In this document: positions 46,617 through 57,196 of the stretch, piece after piece
Layout: the number at the start of each line of letters is the position of its first letter
Numbering within the stretch: position 1 is the stretch's first letter
From: an uncultured Lachnospiraceae bacterium
GTDB lineage: Bacteria; Bacillota; Clostridia; Lachnospirales; Lachnospiraceae
Direction of reading: 5' to 3'
NCBI GenBank assembly: GCA_902798585.1
Contig: CADBXF010000011.1
Span: forward strand, 1 to 64,000
DNA length: 64,000 bases
Position numbers and translations under genes: made by a program
The notes under the pieces: generated by a model
Databases searched by the model: none
What the model was told of the DNA's origin: nothing
Seen by the model: the letters and a program-made list of their open reading frames with translations, nothing else

Positions 46617-47015
46617 ATGGGAACTTTCGGCAGCCTTTCCGAGGCGCAGGAGTATTTTACGGGGGATCGCTTTGCGACGGAGAGCGGTATGGTAATCCGG
46701 GGGCTCGGCGAAGATTATGCGGAGACGGCCATGACGCTCACGGAGCATCATAAAAATGCAAACGGCGGAGTGATGGGCGGCGTCATTTTTACGCTCGCGG
46801 ATTTCGCGTTCGCCGTGTGCGTGAACCAGATTCACAAGCCTACGGTCGCGCAGCAGGTGAGCATTAACTACCTCGGCGCGCCGAAGGGAAAACAGCTGTT
46901 TGCGAAGGCCGTGTGCCGCAAAAACGGACGCACGAGCACAATCGTCAATGTGGATGTTACGGATGAGACCGGGCGCGATGTGGCGCAGTTCACGGGAACC
47001 GGTTTTAAACTGTGA
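46617..47015 (+). CDS. PaaI-like hotdog thioesterase
   Basis: A 132-residue single hotdog domain with the helix motif NANGGVMGGVIFTLADFAFAVC and strand SINYLGAPKGKQLFAKA, as in PaaI/YbgC-like acyl-CoA thioesterases. The catalytic acidic residue is the Asp in LADFAF. The start follows TACGGAGG. Substrate unknown; no phenylacetate genes nearby. It lies 129 bp after the kinase gene. Confidence 0.85.
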   Translation: MGTFGSLSEAQEYFTGDRFATESGMVIRGLGEDYAETAMTLTEHHKNANGGVMGGVIFTLADFAFAVCVNQIHKPTVAQQVSINYLGAPKGKQLFAKAVCRKNGRTSTIVNVDVTDETGRDVAQFTGTGFKL

Positions 47016-47069
47016 GAGACTGCCGTGTGCAGTATTCACAACGAAATGCGAAAAACGGGCATAACTTTC

Positions 47070-47122
47070 TATCCGGCGGCGCACTTGTTTTTGTTGTAAG
47101 TGGCCGCCGGATATGTTATACT
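47070..47122 (+). promoter_or_regulatory. Promoter of thrC framed by an inverted repeat
   Basis: TTGTAA (47094-47099), 17 bp, TATACT (47117-47122). The perfect repeat TATCCGGCGGC (47070-47080) / GCCGCCGGATA (47103-47113) has its right arm in the promoter spacer and its loop covers the -35. It could be an operator or the terminator stem of the thioesterase gene, though no T-run follows. Confidence 0.5.
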
Positions 47123-47173
47123 TTCAGCGATTGTGCGGATTTTTATACCGCAATCCCGATTCGGAGGTATTCC

Positions 47174-48644
47174 ATGATGGATATGATATACAAAAGTACC
47201 CGCGGCGGAGCAGGCGAGGTGACGGCTTCGCAGGCTATTTTGCAGGGGCTTGCGCCCGACGGCGGACTGTATGTTCCGACGATGATGCCGAAGCTTACGC
47301 ACACGAGCGCTCACGGTGCTGTCGCTGTTCCTTACGGACTACACGACGGAGGAGCTTACGGCCTGCATCGATGCGGCTTACGATTCGAAGTTTGACACGG
47401 AGGAGATTGCGCCGCTTGTTCAGGCGGACGGCGCATACTATCTGGAACTCTTTCACGGCGCGACGATTGCGTTTAAGGATATGGCCCTGAGCATTTTGCC
47501 GCATCTTATGACGACCGCGGCGAAGAAGAACGGCATCACCGACGGAATCGTTATTCTGACGGCGACCTCGGGCGACACAGGCAAGGCGGCGCTTGCGGGC
47601 TTTGCGGATGTTCCGGGAACGAAGATTATCGTGTTTTACCCAAAGAACGGTGTGTCTGCCGTTCAGGAGCGTCAGATGGTGACGCAGAAGGGTGAGAATA
47701 CCGCGGTCATCGGCATCACCGGCAATTTCGACGATGCGCAGACGGGCGTCAAGAAGATGTTCAACGACGCTGCGATGAAGGAGGAGCTTGCGGCGAAGGG
47801 ATACCGCTTCTCCTCGGCCAACTCCATCAACATCGGCCGTCTGGTTCCGCAGATTGTGTATTACACCTACGCCTATGCGAAGCTTCTTGCGGAGGGACAC
47901 ATCGCGGACGGTGAGAAGATCAATGTGACGGTGCCTACCGGTAACTTCGGAAACATCCTCGCCGCATATTATGCAAAGCAGATCGGCGTGCCGATTGACA
48001 AGTTGATCTGCGCCTCGAACACCAACAAGGTGCTGTTCGATTTCTTCCAAACCGGCGAGTACGACCGCAACCGTGAGTTTGTGCTTACAAGCTCGCCTTC
48101 CATGGACATTTTAATCTCGAGCAACCTCGAGAGACTGATATATCACATTGCTGGGGATGACAGCGCTGTGACCGCGGAGCTTATGAAGAAGCTTGCGGCC
48201 GGCGGCAAATACGACATCACCGACGCGATGAAGAAGGGGCTTTCGGATTTTGTGTCCGGCTTTGCGACGGAGGACGATACGGCAGCGGCGATTCGCTCGC
48301 TGTACGAGCTCACGGGATACGTCATCGACCCGCATACGGCGGTCGGCGACAGCGTGTACCGCAGATACGCGAAGGCGAGCGGCGACGCGACGAAGACGGT
48401 GATTGCTTCGACGGCCAGCCCGTTCAAGTTTGCAAGAAGCGTAATGTCCGCAATCGAGGGCAGGCGCTCCGAAGAGCCGGATATGGATCTGATTGAGCGG
48501 TTGTCGAAGACGGCCAATGTGGCGCTTCCTCCGGCAATCATCGAGCTCAAGACGGCTCCGGTTCGGCATGACACGGTTTGTGAGACCGCGGAGATGCCCG
48601 ATGTGGTTCGCAATATTTTGACAAAGCAGGTGTGTGGGAAATGA
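47174..48644 (+). pseudogene. thrC: Threonine synthase, interrupted near the N-terminus
   Basis: The enzyme makes threonine from phosphohomoserine with PLP. Frame one (47174 to about 47300) encodes YKSTRGG, VTASQAILQGLAPDGGLYVP and MMPKLT. Frame two then runs from about 47307 to 48644: LSLFLTDYTTEEL, ELFHGATIAFKDMAL (PLP Lys), TATSGDTGKAAL, SSANSINIGRLVPQ, VPTGNFGNILAAYYAK. About 15 residues and the frame are lost between PKLT and VLSLFLTDY. The rest is intact. This resembles the gaps in purM and FAH, so I suspect assembly. The stop overlaps the next ATG. Confidence 0.9.
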
Positions 48645-49144
48645 TGGAGAGTATTGCCAACTGGTACACGAATTCGCTCGGAAGCTGGCTGCCGAAGGAG
48701 GTTTTCGTATTTTTCGTATCGATGCTTCCTTTCATCGAGCTGCGAGGAGGACTTCCGATAGCGTCGGTTCTCGGGATTCCGATTGTGAAAGCCAATGTGC
48801 TCTGCATCGTCGGAAACCTGCTGCCGATTCCGTTTATTTTGCTTTTCATCAAAGCGATTTTCCGCTTTATGAAGAATCACAATATTCTGAAGTCGCTGGT
48901 GGAAAAGCTGGAGGCCCGTGCGGAGCGAAAGTCCGAGGGTGTCGAGAAGGGTGAATTTATATTCCTTCTGCTGTTCGTCGGTATTCCGATTCCCGGGACC
49001 GGTGCATGGATGGGCTCCTTAATCGCGGCGCTTCTTGAGTTCAAACTCAGCCGTGCGATTCTCGCGATTCTTCTCGGTGTATTGATGGCTGCGGTTATCA
49101 TGAACCTCGTATCCTTCGGACTGCTTCCGGCAGCGCTCGGGTAA
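48641..49144 (+). CDS. Small multidrug export family protein (COG2426)
   Basis: A 167-residue membrane protein with four or five helices. Signature features are the SMLPFIELRGGLPIASVLGI segment and FVGIPIPGTGAWMGSLIAALL. The family was named for a proposed drug export role that has little support; transport function is uncertain. The ATG overlaps the thrC stop (ATGA), implying translational coupling. Confidence 0.85.
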   Translation: MMESIANWYTNSLGSWLPKEVFVFFVSMLPFIELRGGLPIASVLGIPIVKANVLCIVGNLLPIPFILLFIKAIFRFMKNHNILKSLVEKLEARAERKSEGVEKGEFIFLLLFVGIPIPGTGAWMGSLIAALLEFKLSRAILAILLGVLMAAVIMNLVSFGLLPAALG

Positions 49145-49195
49145 ACAGCGGGCCGGAGATCGGCGGGACGGTTTGTAAAGTTTTTAAGAAAACAG

Positions 49196-49224
49196 TTTCA
49201 TTTTTCAGTGCACTGTGGTATGAT
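49196..49224 (+). promoter_or_regulatory. Possible promoter of degV
   Basis: TTTCAT (49196-49201), 17 bp, TATGAT (49219-49224), 64 bp before the start. Confidence 0.4.
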
Positions 49225-49288
49225 TCGCAGTGATTGTTGAGGGAAAGCCGGCATCGGGCCGGACAAAAGCTAATATTTTGTTGGGGAA

Positions 49289-50173
49289 ATGAACATGAAC
49301 AATTACACATTGCTTACGGATGTCACCTGCGATCTCGATGCGGAGACATACGATTCCTACGGTATTGTCTGCATTCCGATGGGATTCCGTCTGGGCGAAC
49401 GCGAATATATGCACTATGCCGACGAGCGCGAGATCAGCACGAAGGAGTTCTATGAGCGGCTGAAGGCAGGGGAGATGCCCTCCACAACGCAGATCAATCC
49501 GATGGTGTATCACGACTATTTCGAGGCGAGCCTCAGAGAGGGAAAGGATGTTCTCTATCTCTGCTTCTCCTCGGGTCTGAGCGGTACCTACAATACGGCC
49601 CGCATGATTGCCTCGGAGCTCTCGGAGGAGTATCCGGATCGCAGAATCGAGGTGTATGACACGCGGTGTGCGTCCGCGGGAGAGGGCTTTGTCATCTGCA
49701 AGGCCGGCGAGGCCTACAGGGCAGGGGCGTCGATTGACGAGATTTTAAAACTCATGGAGTACGCGGTGCTTCACGCCTGCCACTGGTTTATGGTCGACAA
49801 CCTGATGCATTTAAAGCGCGGAGGGCGGCTTTCGTCCATCGAGGCAATTCTCGGAACTGCGCTGAAGATTTCGCCGATTCTTTCCGTGGATGAGGAAGGA
49901 AAACTGGTGGTTGTCTCGAAGGAGCGCGGTGCGAAAAATGCTATCGCGTACCTTGTGAAGCGGCTGAAGCAGGATGCGTATAATCCGCAGGAGCAGACCG
50001 TGTTTTTGGCTCATGCGGGGTGCCCGGAGAAGGCGGAGTACCTGAAGAAAATACTTCTCAGCGAAGGCCTCGTGCGGGATGCAAAGATATATCAGGTCGG
50101 TCCGATTATCGGAAGCCATGTCGGGAACGGCATGTGTGCAATGGTATTTGAAGGGGAGAACTACAAGTTCTGA
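49289..50173 (+). CDS. DegV family fatty-acid-binding protein
   Basis: A 294-residue two-domain protein of the DegV/FakB type, which holds a fatty acid for phosphorylation by FakA or an equivalent kinase. It shows LTDVTCDLDAE near the N-terminus, PSTTQINP, the central FSSGLSGTYNTA and AGEGFVICKAGE, the LMHLKRGGRLSS motif and the C-terminal QVGPIIGSHVGNGM. These are the conserved lipid-contacting elements. The start may be 49289 or the ATG two codons later. No fakA is nearby. Confidence 0.9.
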   Translation: MNMNNYTLLTDVTCDLDAETYDSYGIVCIPMGFRLGEREYMHYADEREISTKEFYERLKAGEMPSTTQINPMVYHDYFEASLREGKDVLYLCFSSGLSGTYNTARMIASELSEEYPDRRIEVYDTRCASAGEGFVICKAGEAYRAGASIDEILKLMEYAVLHACHWFMVDNLMHLKRGGRLSSIEAILGTALKISPILSVDEEGKLVVVSKERGAKNAIAYLVKRLKQDAYNPQEQTVFLAHAGCPEKAEYLKKILLSEGLVRDAKIYQVGPIIGSHVGNGMCAMVFEGENYKF

Positions 50174-50215
50174 CCCGCGAATATAGAAACAAGTTGCGAA
50201 AGAAAGGAAATCGCT

Positions 50216-51463
50216 ATGTATTCATTTGACGACGTGAAGACGGCAGATCCGGAGCTTGCACAGAGTATCGAGCTCGAGCTTGCCAGACAGAGAGACAACA
50301 TCGAATTGATCGCCTCGGAGAACCTTGTGAGCAAGGCTGTGATGGCGGCAATGGGCAGCGTTCTTACGAACAAGTACGCCGAGGGTTATCCCGGAAAGCG
50401 CTACTACGGCGGATGCCAGTGCGTGGATATCGCCGAGAACCTCGCCATCGAGCGTGCGAAGAAGCTCTTCGGCTGCGAGTATGTCAATGTTCAGCCGCAC
50501 TCCGGCGCACAGGCCAACATGGCGGTTCAGTTTGCACTCTTAAAGCCCGGCGACACCGTGATGGGTATGAATCTTGCACACGGCGGTCATCTGACGCACG
50601 GCAGCCCGGTCAATTTCTCAGGAACTTACTTTAACATCGTTCCTTACGGCGTTAACGACAACGGTTTCATCGATTACGACGAGGTGGAGCGCATCGCGAA
50701 GGAGTGTCAGCCGAAGCTGATTATCGCGGGCGCAAGCGCTTACGCAAGAAAAATCGATTTCAAGCGCTTCCGCGAGATTGCGGACGAGGTCGGCGCTTAC
50801 CTGATGGTAGATATGGCTCACATCGCAGGTCTTGTTGCCGGCGGTTACCATGAGAGCCCGATTCCGTATGCGCATGTTGTTACCACGACGACGCACAAGA
50901 CGCTCCGCGGACCGAGAGGCGGTATGATTCTTTCCTCGCAGGCATTTGCCGACGAGCACAAGTTTAACAAGGCCGTATTCCCGGGCATCCAGGGCGGTCC
51001 TCTGATGCATGTCATCGCGGCCAAGGCCGTATGCTTCAAGGAGGCGTTGGAGCCTTCCTTCAAGGAGTATGCAGGCAACATCGTGAAGAACGCGCAGGCG
51101 CTTTGCAAGGGACTGCAGAGCCGCGGCTTCAAGATTGTATCCGACGGCACGGACAACCATTTGATGCTTGTTGATCTCATCAACATGAACATCACCGGAA
51201 AGGATGCCGAGAAGCTCCTCGATGAGGTTCACATCACCTGCAACAAGAACACGATTCCGAACGATCCGGCATCGCCGTTCGTAACCAGCGGCATCCGTCT
51301 CGGAACGGCAGCAGTTACTTCCCGCGGAATGAGCGAGGCCGACATGGACAAGATTGCCGAGGCCATCGCCCTTGTGATCAAGAACCCGGGCGACGAGGCC
51401 AAGAAGGCCGAGGCTTACGCCATCGTCAAGGGTCTGACCGACAAGTATCCGCTGTACGAGTAA
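50216..51463 (+). CDS. glyA: Serine hydroxymethyltransferase
   Basis: Interconverts serine and glycine and loads one-carbon units on tetrahydrofolate, needed by PurN and thymidylate synthesis. The 415-residue PLP enzyme shows [52 protein letters not shown] and the PLP-lysine segment [22 protein letters not shown] precedes the ATG. It ends in a strong terminator. Confidence 0.97.
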   Translation: MYSFDDVKTADPELAQSIELELARQRDNIELIASENLVSKAVMAAMGSVLTNKYAEGYPGKRYYGGCQCVDIAENLAIERAKKLFGCEYVNVQPHSGAQANMAVQFALLKPGDTVMGMNLAHGGHLTHGSPVNFSGTYFNIVPYGVNDNGFIDYDEVERIAKECQPKLIIAGASAYARKIDFKRFREIADEVGAYLMVDMAHIAGLVAGGYHESPIPYAHVVTTTTHKTLRGPRGGMILSSQAFADEHKFNKAVFPGIQGGPLMHVIAAKAVCFKEALEPSFKEYAGNIVKNAQALCKGLQSRGFKIVSDGTDNHLMLVDLINMNITGKDAEKLLDEVHITCNKNTIPNDPASPFVTSGIRLGTAAVTSRGMSEADMDKIAEAIALVIKNPGDEAKKAEAYAIVKGLTDKYPLYE

Positions 51464-51482
51464 TCAAAAAACATTTCTCAGG

Positions 51483-51513
51483 AAAGACCTCCCGGACAAA
51501 GGGAGGTCTTTTT
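51483..51513 (+). terminator. Terminator of glyA
   Basis: AAAGACCTCCC / GGGAGGTCTTTTT with an eight-base-or-shorter loop. Confidence 0.85.
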
Positions 51514-51517
51514 GCGA

Positions 51518-51546
51518 TTGTTTTCCGACGGCGGCTGTGGTACAAT
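51518..51546 (+). promoter_or_regulatory. Promoter of topB
   Basis: TTGTTT (51518-51523), 17 bp, TACAAT (51541-51546), 33 bp before the start. Confidence 0.55.
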
Positions 51547-51578
51547 AGGAGCACTCGGAGAGAGGAAAGGAAGCGACT

Positions 51579-53769
51579 ATGAAGCAGTTGTACATCGCGG
51601 AAAAACCAAGCGTGGCGCAGGAGTTTGCAAAGGCGCTGCATGAGAATTTTTCGCGGAAGGACGGGTATCTGGAGAGCGACGGGAGCGTGGTGACCTGGTG
51701 CGTGGGACACCTGGTTACCATGAGCTATCCGGAGGTGTACGACCCGGCGCTTAAGCAGTGGAAAGCGGAGACCCTGCCGTTTCTGCCCAAGACTTGGAAG
51801 TATGAGGTCATCGGCAATGTGAAGAAGCAGTTCGACATCGTGAAGGGGCTTTTGAACCGGGACGATGTGGAGCGCATCTATGTATGCACCGACTCCGGGC
51901 GTGAGGGAGAATACATTTACCGGCTCGTCGATCAGATGGCGAAGGTGCCGGACACGAAGGACAAGCGGAGAGTCTGGATTGATTCGCAGACCGAGGAGGA
52001 AATCCTGCGCGGCATCCGCGAGGCAAAGCCGCTGTCCGCCTACGACAATCTGTCCGACGCCGCGTATCTTCGGGCGAAGGAAGACTATCTGATGGGCATC
52101 AATTTTTCCCGGGCGCTGACCATCAACTACGGAACGCTTCTTCGGAGCCACATGCAGGTGGAGCGTCTCGGAGCGATTTCCGTAGGGCGCGTGATGACCT
52201 GCGTTCTCGGCATGGTTGTGCGCAGGGAGCAGGAGATTCGTAATTTCGTAAAGACACCGTTTTACCGCGTGATGGGTACCTACGCGCTCAGCGGCGAGAA
52301 TTTTCACGGCGAATGGCGTGCGGTAAAGGGCTCAAAGTATTTTGAATCGCCGCTTCTTTACAAGGAGAACGGCTTCCGCAAGCGCGAGGATGCGGAGGCT
52401 TTGATTGCGATGCTCGGCGGCGTGAAGGAGGAGGCGGTCCCGGGAGATGCCGGTTCCGCGACGCCGGGGACGGACAACGGGCAATCCGCGCCTTCGGCGG
52501 ATGCGCAAAATGATACCCGCACAAGGTACGGGACGGATCCGACCGACGAGAGGCTACGATTCCCGTCAGGCGACGCTTGCCAACATCGAAAAGAAGAAGG
52601 AAAAGAAAAATCCTCCGCTGCTGTTCAACCTGGCGGAGCTTCAGAACGAGTGCTCGCGGCTGTTCAAAATCAGCCCCGACGAGACCTTGAAAATCGTGCA
52701 GATGCTCTACGAGCGGAAACTTGTGACATACCCGAGAACCGACGCGAGAGTCCTCTCGACCGCGGTTGCGAAGGAAATCACGAAAAATTTAGGCGGCCTG
52801 CAGAAGAACGGAGATTACCTTCCGTATGTACGGCAGGTCAAGGAATACGGGCTGTATGCGAAGATTGCAGGGACGAAGTATGTAAACGACAAGCAGATTA
52901 CGGATCACTACGCCATCATTCCGACCGGCGAGGGACTCTCGGAGCTGCCGTCCGTCGGAGAGCTCGCCCGCAAGGTTTACGACCGCATTGTACGGCGTTT
53001 CCTGGCGATTTTTTATCCGCCGGCGGAGTATGCGAAGGTTTCCATGGAGCTGGTGCTCCGGGACGAGCATTTCTTCAGCAGCTTTAAGGTTCTCGAGAAG
53101 CCGGGATATCTTGCCTTGTACGGCACGGAAGAGGCGAAATCCGCCGGTTCCGACGAGCCGAAGAACGCCAAGGGCGACAAGGACAAAGAGGACGGGAAGG
53201 ACGACGGTAAGCCCGAGGAGGAGCCGGAGGAGGTTCTCGACACAGCGCTCTTTGACCGTATCAAGGCGCTCAAAAAGGGCGAGAAGATCGATGTCGCAGG
53301 GTATGAGCTTCGCGAGGGCGAGACCAAGCCGCCGAAGCGATACACTTCGGGCTCCCTGATTCTCGCGATGGAAAATGCCGGACAGCTCATCGAGGATGAG
53401 GAACTCCGGGCGCAGATCAAGGGAAGCGGTATCGGCACGAGTGCGACCCGCGCCGAGATTCTCAACAAATTAATCAAGATCAACTACCTGAATCTCAACA
53501 AAAAGACGCAGGTGATTACGCCGAAGAAGCTCGGCGAACTGGTGTATTATGTGGTTTATGTCTCCATCCGCTCACTCTTAAATCCCGAGCTTACCGCAAG
53601 CTGGGAGAAGGGGCTTACTCAGGTGGCGGACGGGACTACCACGGAGCAGGAGTACCTTGCCAAGCTCGAAGCGTATGTCACAAAATGGACGGAGTACGCA
53701 AAGACGAAGAAGGACCACGATGTGCTGCTAAATCAGTTTCATGTTGTGGATTCCTACTACCGCAGATAA
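51579..53769 (+). pseudogene. topB: DNA topoisomerase III, frame-broken in mid-gene
   Basis: A type IA topoisomerase. Frame one (51579 to about 52540) holds the Toprim domain (YIAEKPSVAQEFAKAL, WCVGHLVTM, CTDSGREGEYIYRLV) and FVKTPFYRV. Frame two, shifted by one, resumes at about 52555 with SRQATLANIEKKK, PPLLFNLAELQNECSR, the active-site Tyr in LVTYPRTDARVLS, and the C-terminal IGTSATRAEIL. Between them lies a low-complexity stretch in which relatives have only a short link. The combined 730 codons fit a complete enzyme, so either an indel or a small gap broke the frame in this linker. No slippery site for programmed frameshifting is visible. Confidence 0.88.
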
Positions 53770-53838
53770 AAACGACCGTCGCGCACAACAGCGGCGGATT
53801 TGCGAAAGAGCAGGCAGCGGAGTTCGGAAGGAAATGCA

Positions 53839-54540
53839 ATGAGTTATGTGGATTTTACGGATGTGACGAAAGTGTACCGCGTCGGGGAAGTGACCATCCC
53901 GGCGCTGAACGGCGTTACATTTTCCGTGGAAAAGGGCGAAATCTGTGTCGTGGTCGGCGCGTCCGGCGCGGGCAAGACGACGATTCTCAATATTTTGGGC
54001 GGCATGGATTCCGCTACGGGAGGGAAGGTTTGTCTGGACGGCGCGGAAATCTCCGCGTTTTCGAAGAAGCAGCTGACCGAATACCGCAGGACGGACATCG
54101 GTTTTGTGTTCCAGTTTTACAATCTTGTGCAAAATCTGACCGCGCTTGAAAATGTTGAACTCGCGTCGCAGATTTGCCGCGAATCGCTGCCGGCTGCGGA
54201 GGTTTTGGCAGCGGTGGGGCTTTCGGAGCGGATGCAGAATTTTCCGGCGCAGCTCTCGGGCGGCGAGCAGCAGCGCGTTGCGATTGCAAGGGCGCTTGCG
54301 AAGAAACCGAAGCTTCTTCTGTGCGATGAGCCGACCGGCGCGCTCGATTATAAGACCGGCAAGGCGATTCTGGCGCTTCTTGCGGAGACGGCGCGCAAAT
54401 ACGATATGACGGTCGTCATCATCACGCACAACCAGGCGATTGCGAAGATGGCAGACCGCGTGATTGAGGTCGGCAGCGGCCGAATCAAGGCAATGTATAA
54501 GAACGAAACAGTCACACCGATTGAGCAGATAGAATGGTAA
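53839..54540 (+). CDS. ABC transporter ATP-binding protein (MacB/LolD type)
   Basis: A 233-residue ATPase. Walker [11 protein letters not shown] near 37-46, signature LSGGEQQR, Walker [13 protein letters not shown], and H-loop IITHNQAIA. These are hallmarks of the subfamily that drives FtsX-fold permeases. The start at 53839 follows GGAAGGAAA. Its stop lies inside the first codons of the permease gene, indicating coupled translation. It probably exports or extracts peptides or lipoproteins; the substrate is unknown. Confidence 0.92.
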   Translation: MSYVDFTDVTKVYRVGEVTIPALNGVTFSVEKGEICVVVGASGAGKTTILNILGGMDSATGGKVCLDGAEISAFSKKQLTEYRRTDIGFVFQFYNLVQNLTALENVELASQICRESLPAAEVLAAVGLSERMQNFPAQLSGGEQQRVAIARALAKKPKLLLCDEPTGALDYKTGKAILALLAETARKYDMTVVIITHNQAIAKMADRVIEVGSGRIKAMYKNETVTPIEQIEW

Positions 54541-57092
54541 GAGTCATGACTAAAGGAATGCGAACAACCACATGGCGGGAAATCCGCAGCAGTCTCGGGA
54601 GATATCTCGCGATTGCTGCGATTATTGCGCTTGGGGTCGGATTTTTCGCGGGGCTTCGAAACACAACGACGGACATGCTTGCCACGGCCGATCGATACCT
54701 TGCGGACCTTTCGATGTTTGATTACCGGTTCGCTTCGACAATCGGCTTTACGGAGGACGAGCTTGCGGCGCTTCGAAACGACCCGCTTGTCGCAGCCGCG
54801 GACGGCGAGATTCAGACGACCGTGCTTTACCGCGACGATTTCTACGGGGATGACCGCGTCTTCGTCGTGCACTCCGTGACCGACGGTGTCAACACGCTTA
54901 AGATTACCGAAGGCCGCATGCCGCAGGCGCCGGATGAATGTGTGCTCGATGCGCGCAATTACGGGGCGGACCGTATCGGAACTGTTGTGAGGATTGCGGA
55001 GGAGTTCACGGGCGACGGAGAGGATGCGCTCTCTTCGGATATCCTGTTAAAATACCGCGAGTACCGCGTTGTAGGGCTCGCATTTTCCCCGTTGTACCTG
55101 AATTATGAGCGCGGAACGACGGAACTCGGCGACGGCACGGTCGGCGGCTTTTTATACATCCCGAGGGAAGGCTTTGCATCGCAGGTGTACACTTCGCTGT
55201 ACGCGATTGTGAACCGCGGGGAGGAGGCCTACTCGAAGGAATACGGGGAGCTTCTGTCGCGGACGAAGGAACCGATGGATGCGCTGTGCGGGCGGCTGTG
55301 CGAGATGCGGAGAGAAAGCGTTTCGGAGACTGTTCGCGAGCGGGTTCGCGAGAGAGTCGCCGCCGAATTCGCGAAGGTCGGTCTGCCGGTTCCGGACGAT
55401 TATGCGTACCCGTATTCGGAATATGACAATGTCGAATATGTGCGCTATACGGTTGACCGAAACACGAACATCGGCTATGTATGCTTCGACAACGACGCAC
55501 ATATTGTCGAGGGAATCGCAACGGTGTTTCCGGCGTTTTTCATTCTTGTGGCGGCGCTTGTGTGCATGACGACCATGAGCCGGATGATTGAGGAGCAGCG
55601 CACGCAGATCGGGGTGATGAAAGCGCTCGGCTATACCGGCCCGGCGATTGCGTTAAAGTATGTGATCTACGCGGGAAGCGCCGCTGTGATCGGCGGCGTT
55701 GCGGGGTATTTTATCGGATGCCGCGCACTGCCGGCCGCAATCTGGAAGGTGTACGACATCATGTACGGCTTCACGGATACATTGGTCTATGTGCGCACGC
55801 CGAGGTTGTTTGCATTTTGCATGGCGGTCGCCGTCCTATGCCCCGTGGGTGTCACAATCGTGAGCATTGCCCGCGCGATGCGCGAGGTTCCGGCGGAGCT
55901 GATCCGGCAGAAAGCGCCCAAATCCGGGCGGCGCATTCTGCTTGAGCGCGTCGGTTTTATCTGGAACCGGCTGTCGTTCCTCGCGAAGGTTTCGGTGCGC
56001 AATGTCGTGCGCTACCGCAGGCGGTTCTTTATGATGGTCATCGGTATCGCGGGCTGTATGGCGCTGCTCATTGCGGGGCACGGCATCCGCGATTCCATCA
56101 CGACAATTACCTCCGTGCAGTACGGCGAAATCGAGCATTACGATTTCACGGTGCGGCTTGCGGACGGAGCGCGTGAGGACTTCCTTCGGGATTCCGGCGA
56201 TTTGATTGCCGGAGCGACATTTCTCGCGGACACGGCGGTCACGGTGATTGCCGGCGACCGGACAAAGGACATTTATCTCTATGTGCCCGAGGTCGAGGAG
56301 GTGTTCGCGGAATATGTGACGCTCTCGGATGCGAAGGGTCGGAAAATGCCGATGCCGAAGCGCGGGGAATGCTATATAAACGATGATTTCGCGGACCGCC
56401 TTAACATTTCCGCAGGCGATACGGTTGTGCTTCGCAGGGAAGGAAAGCGTGACGCCGAGGTTTCAGTCGGCGCAATCATCCGGAATTATGTCGGAAACTG
56501 CATGTATATGACGAAGGAGACCTACCGCGACTGCATGGGGGAGGAGCCGGAGTTTGCCACGGCGTTCGCTCTGGCGAAGGAGGGCAGCGATCCGTTTTTC
56601 GTCGGCGCGCAGCTTGCGAAGATCGACGGGGTCGCGTCGGTGAGCATCGTCAAAGAGTTCAAAGAGCGGATTGCCTCAATGCTCGACCGGTTAGACATCA
56701 TCGTCGTGATTGTGATTGTATGTGCGGCCGCGCTTGCGGGAATCGTACTCTTCAATCTGACAAATATAACGATTACCGAGCGAATCCGCGAGATTGCAAC
56801 CATCAAGGTGCTCGGGTTCCGAAGCATGGAGACGGCAGTCTATGTGTTCCGTGAAAATCTGATGCTTACGGCGGTCGGAGCCGTGGCAGGCATACCGCTC
56901 GGACAGCTTCTGCTTACCTTTGTCATGTCCAAGATTCATGTGGATCTTGTCTCGTTCCGCGTGTATGTGGGCGCGGGAAGCCTTGCGATGTGCTTTGTAT
57001 ATACCTTTATGTTTGCGCTCCTTGTGGATGTCCTTATGTACCGGCGTCTCGATAATAACGACATGGCCGAGTCCCTGAAGAGCATTGAGTAG
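54534..57092 (+). CDS. FtsX-like permease of an ABC transporter
   Basis: An 852-residue membrane protein with two FtsX domains. A helix near 20-40 is followed by a roughly 250-residue external domain; three helices at about 325-440 form FtsX domain one (MIEEQRTQIGVMKALGYTG). A further helix near 495-515 (FFMMVIGIAGCMALLIAG) precedes a second external domain, and the last 130 residues have the second FtsX domain (ERIREIATIKVLGFRS). The start may be 54534, overlapping the ATPase stop, or the ATG at 54546. No regulator or substrate gene is adjacent. Confidence 0.9.
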   Translation: MVRVMTKGMRTTTWREIRSSLGRYLAIAAIIALGVGFFAGLRNTTTDMLATADRYLADLSMFDYRFASTIGFTEDELAALRNDPLVAAADGEIQTTVLYRDDFYGDDRVFVVHSVTDGVNTLKITEGRMPQAPDECVLDARNYGADRIGTVVRIAEEFTGDGEDALSSDILLKYREYRVVGLAFSPLYLNYERGTTELGDGTVGGFLYIPREGFASQVYTSLYAIVNRGEEAYSKEYGELLSRTKEPMDALCGRLCEMRRESVSETVRERVRERVAAEFAKVGLPVPDDYAYPYSEYDNVEYVRYTVDRNTNIGYVCFDNDAHIVEGIATVFPAFFILVAALVCMTTMSRMIEEQRTQIGVMKALGYTGPAIALKYVIYAGSAAVIGGVAGYFIGCRALPAAIWKVYDIMYGFTDTLVYVRTPRLFAFCMAVAVLCPVGVTIVSIARAMREVPAELIRQKAPKSGRRILLERVGFIWNRLSFLAKVSVRNVVRYRRRFFMMVIGIAGCMALLIAGHGIRDSITTITSVQYGEIEHYDFTVRLADGAREDFLRDSGDLIAGATFLADTAVTVIAGDRTKDIYLYVPEVEEVFAEYVTLSDAKGRKMPMPKRGECYINDDFADRLNISAGDTVVLRREGKRDAEVSVGAIIRNYVGNCMYMTKETYRDCMGEEPEFATAFALAKEGSDPFFVGAQLAKIDGVASVSIVKEFKERIASMLDRLDIIVVIVIVCAAALAGIVLFNLTNITITERIREIATIKVLGFRSMETAVYVFRENLMLTAVGAVAGIPLGQLLLTFVMSKIHVDLVSFRVYVGAGSLAMCFVYTFMFALLVDVLMYRRLDNNDMAESLKSIE

Positions 57093-57103
57093 CGCGAAAT
57101 TGC

Positions 57104-57132
57104 TTGACAATCCGTCGGGGCAGCGATATAAT
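57104..57132 (+). promoter_or_regulatory. Consensus promoter of yicC
   Basis: Perfect TTGACA (57104-57109) and TATAAT (57127-57132) with 17 bp between. Confidence 0.85.
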
Positions 57133-57196
57133 CTTTTGTTAGTGTGACGTAGTATGCGATTGTATCGCCTGCGCGCCCGGAAAGGATGAGAATCCA

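Noticed and set aside
47070-47113. Plain terminator of the thioesterase gene
   Set aside because: The stem is perfect but no T-run follows and the repeat encloses the thrC -35 box, so I list it as a promoter element, leaving the terminator reading open.
52440-52570. Programmed ribosomal frameshift in topB
   Set aside because: No slippery heptamer followed by a stem or pseudoknot is visible at the break, and type IA topoisomerases are not known to use one.
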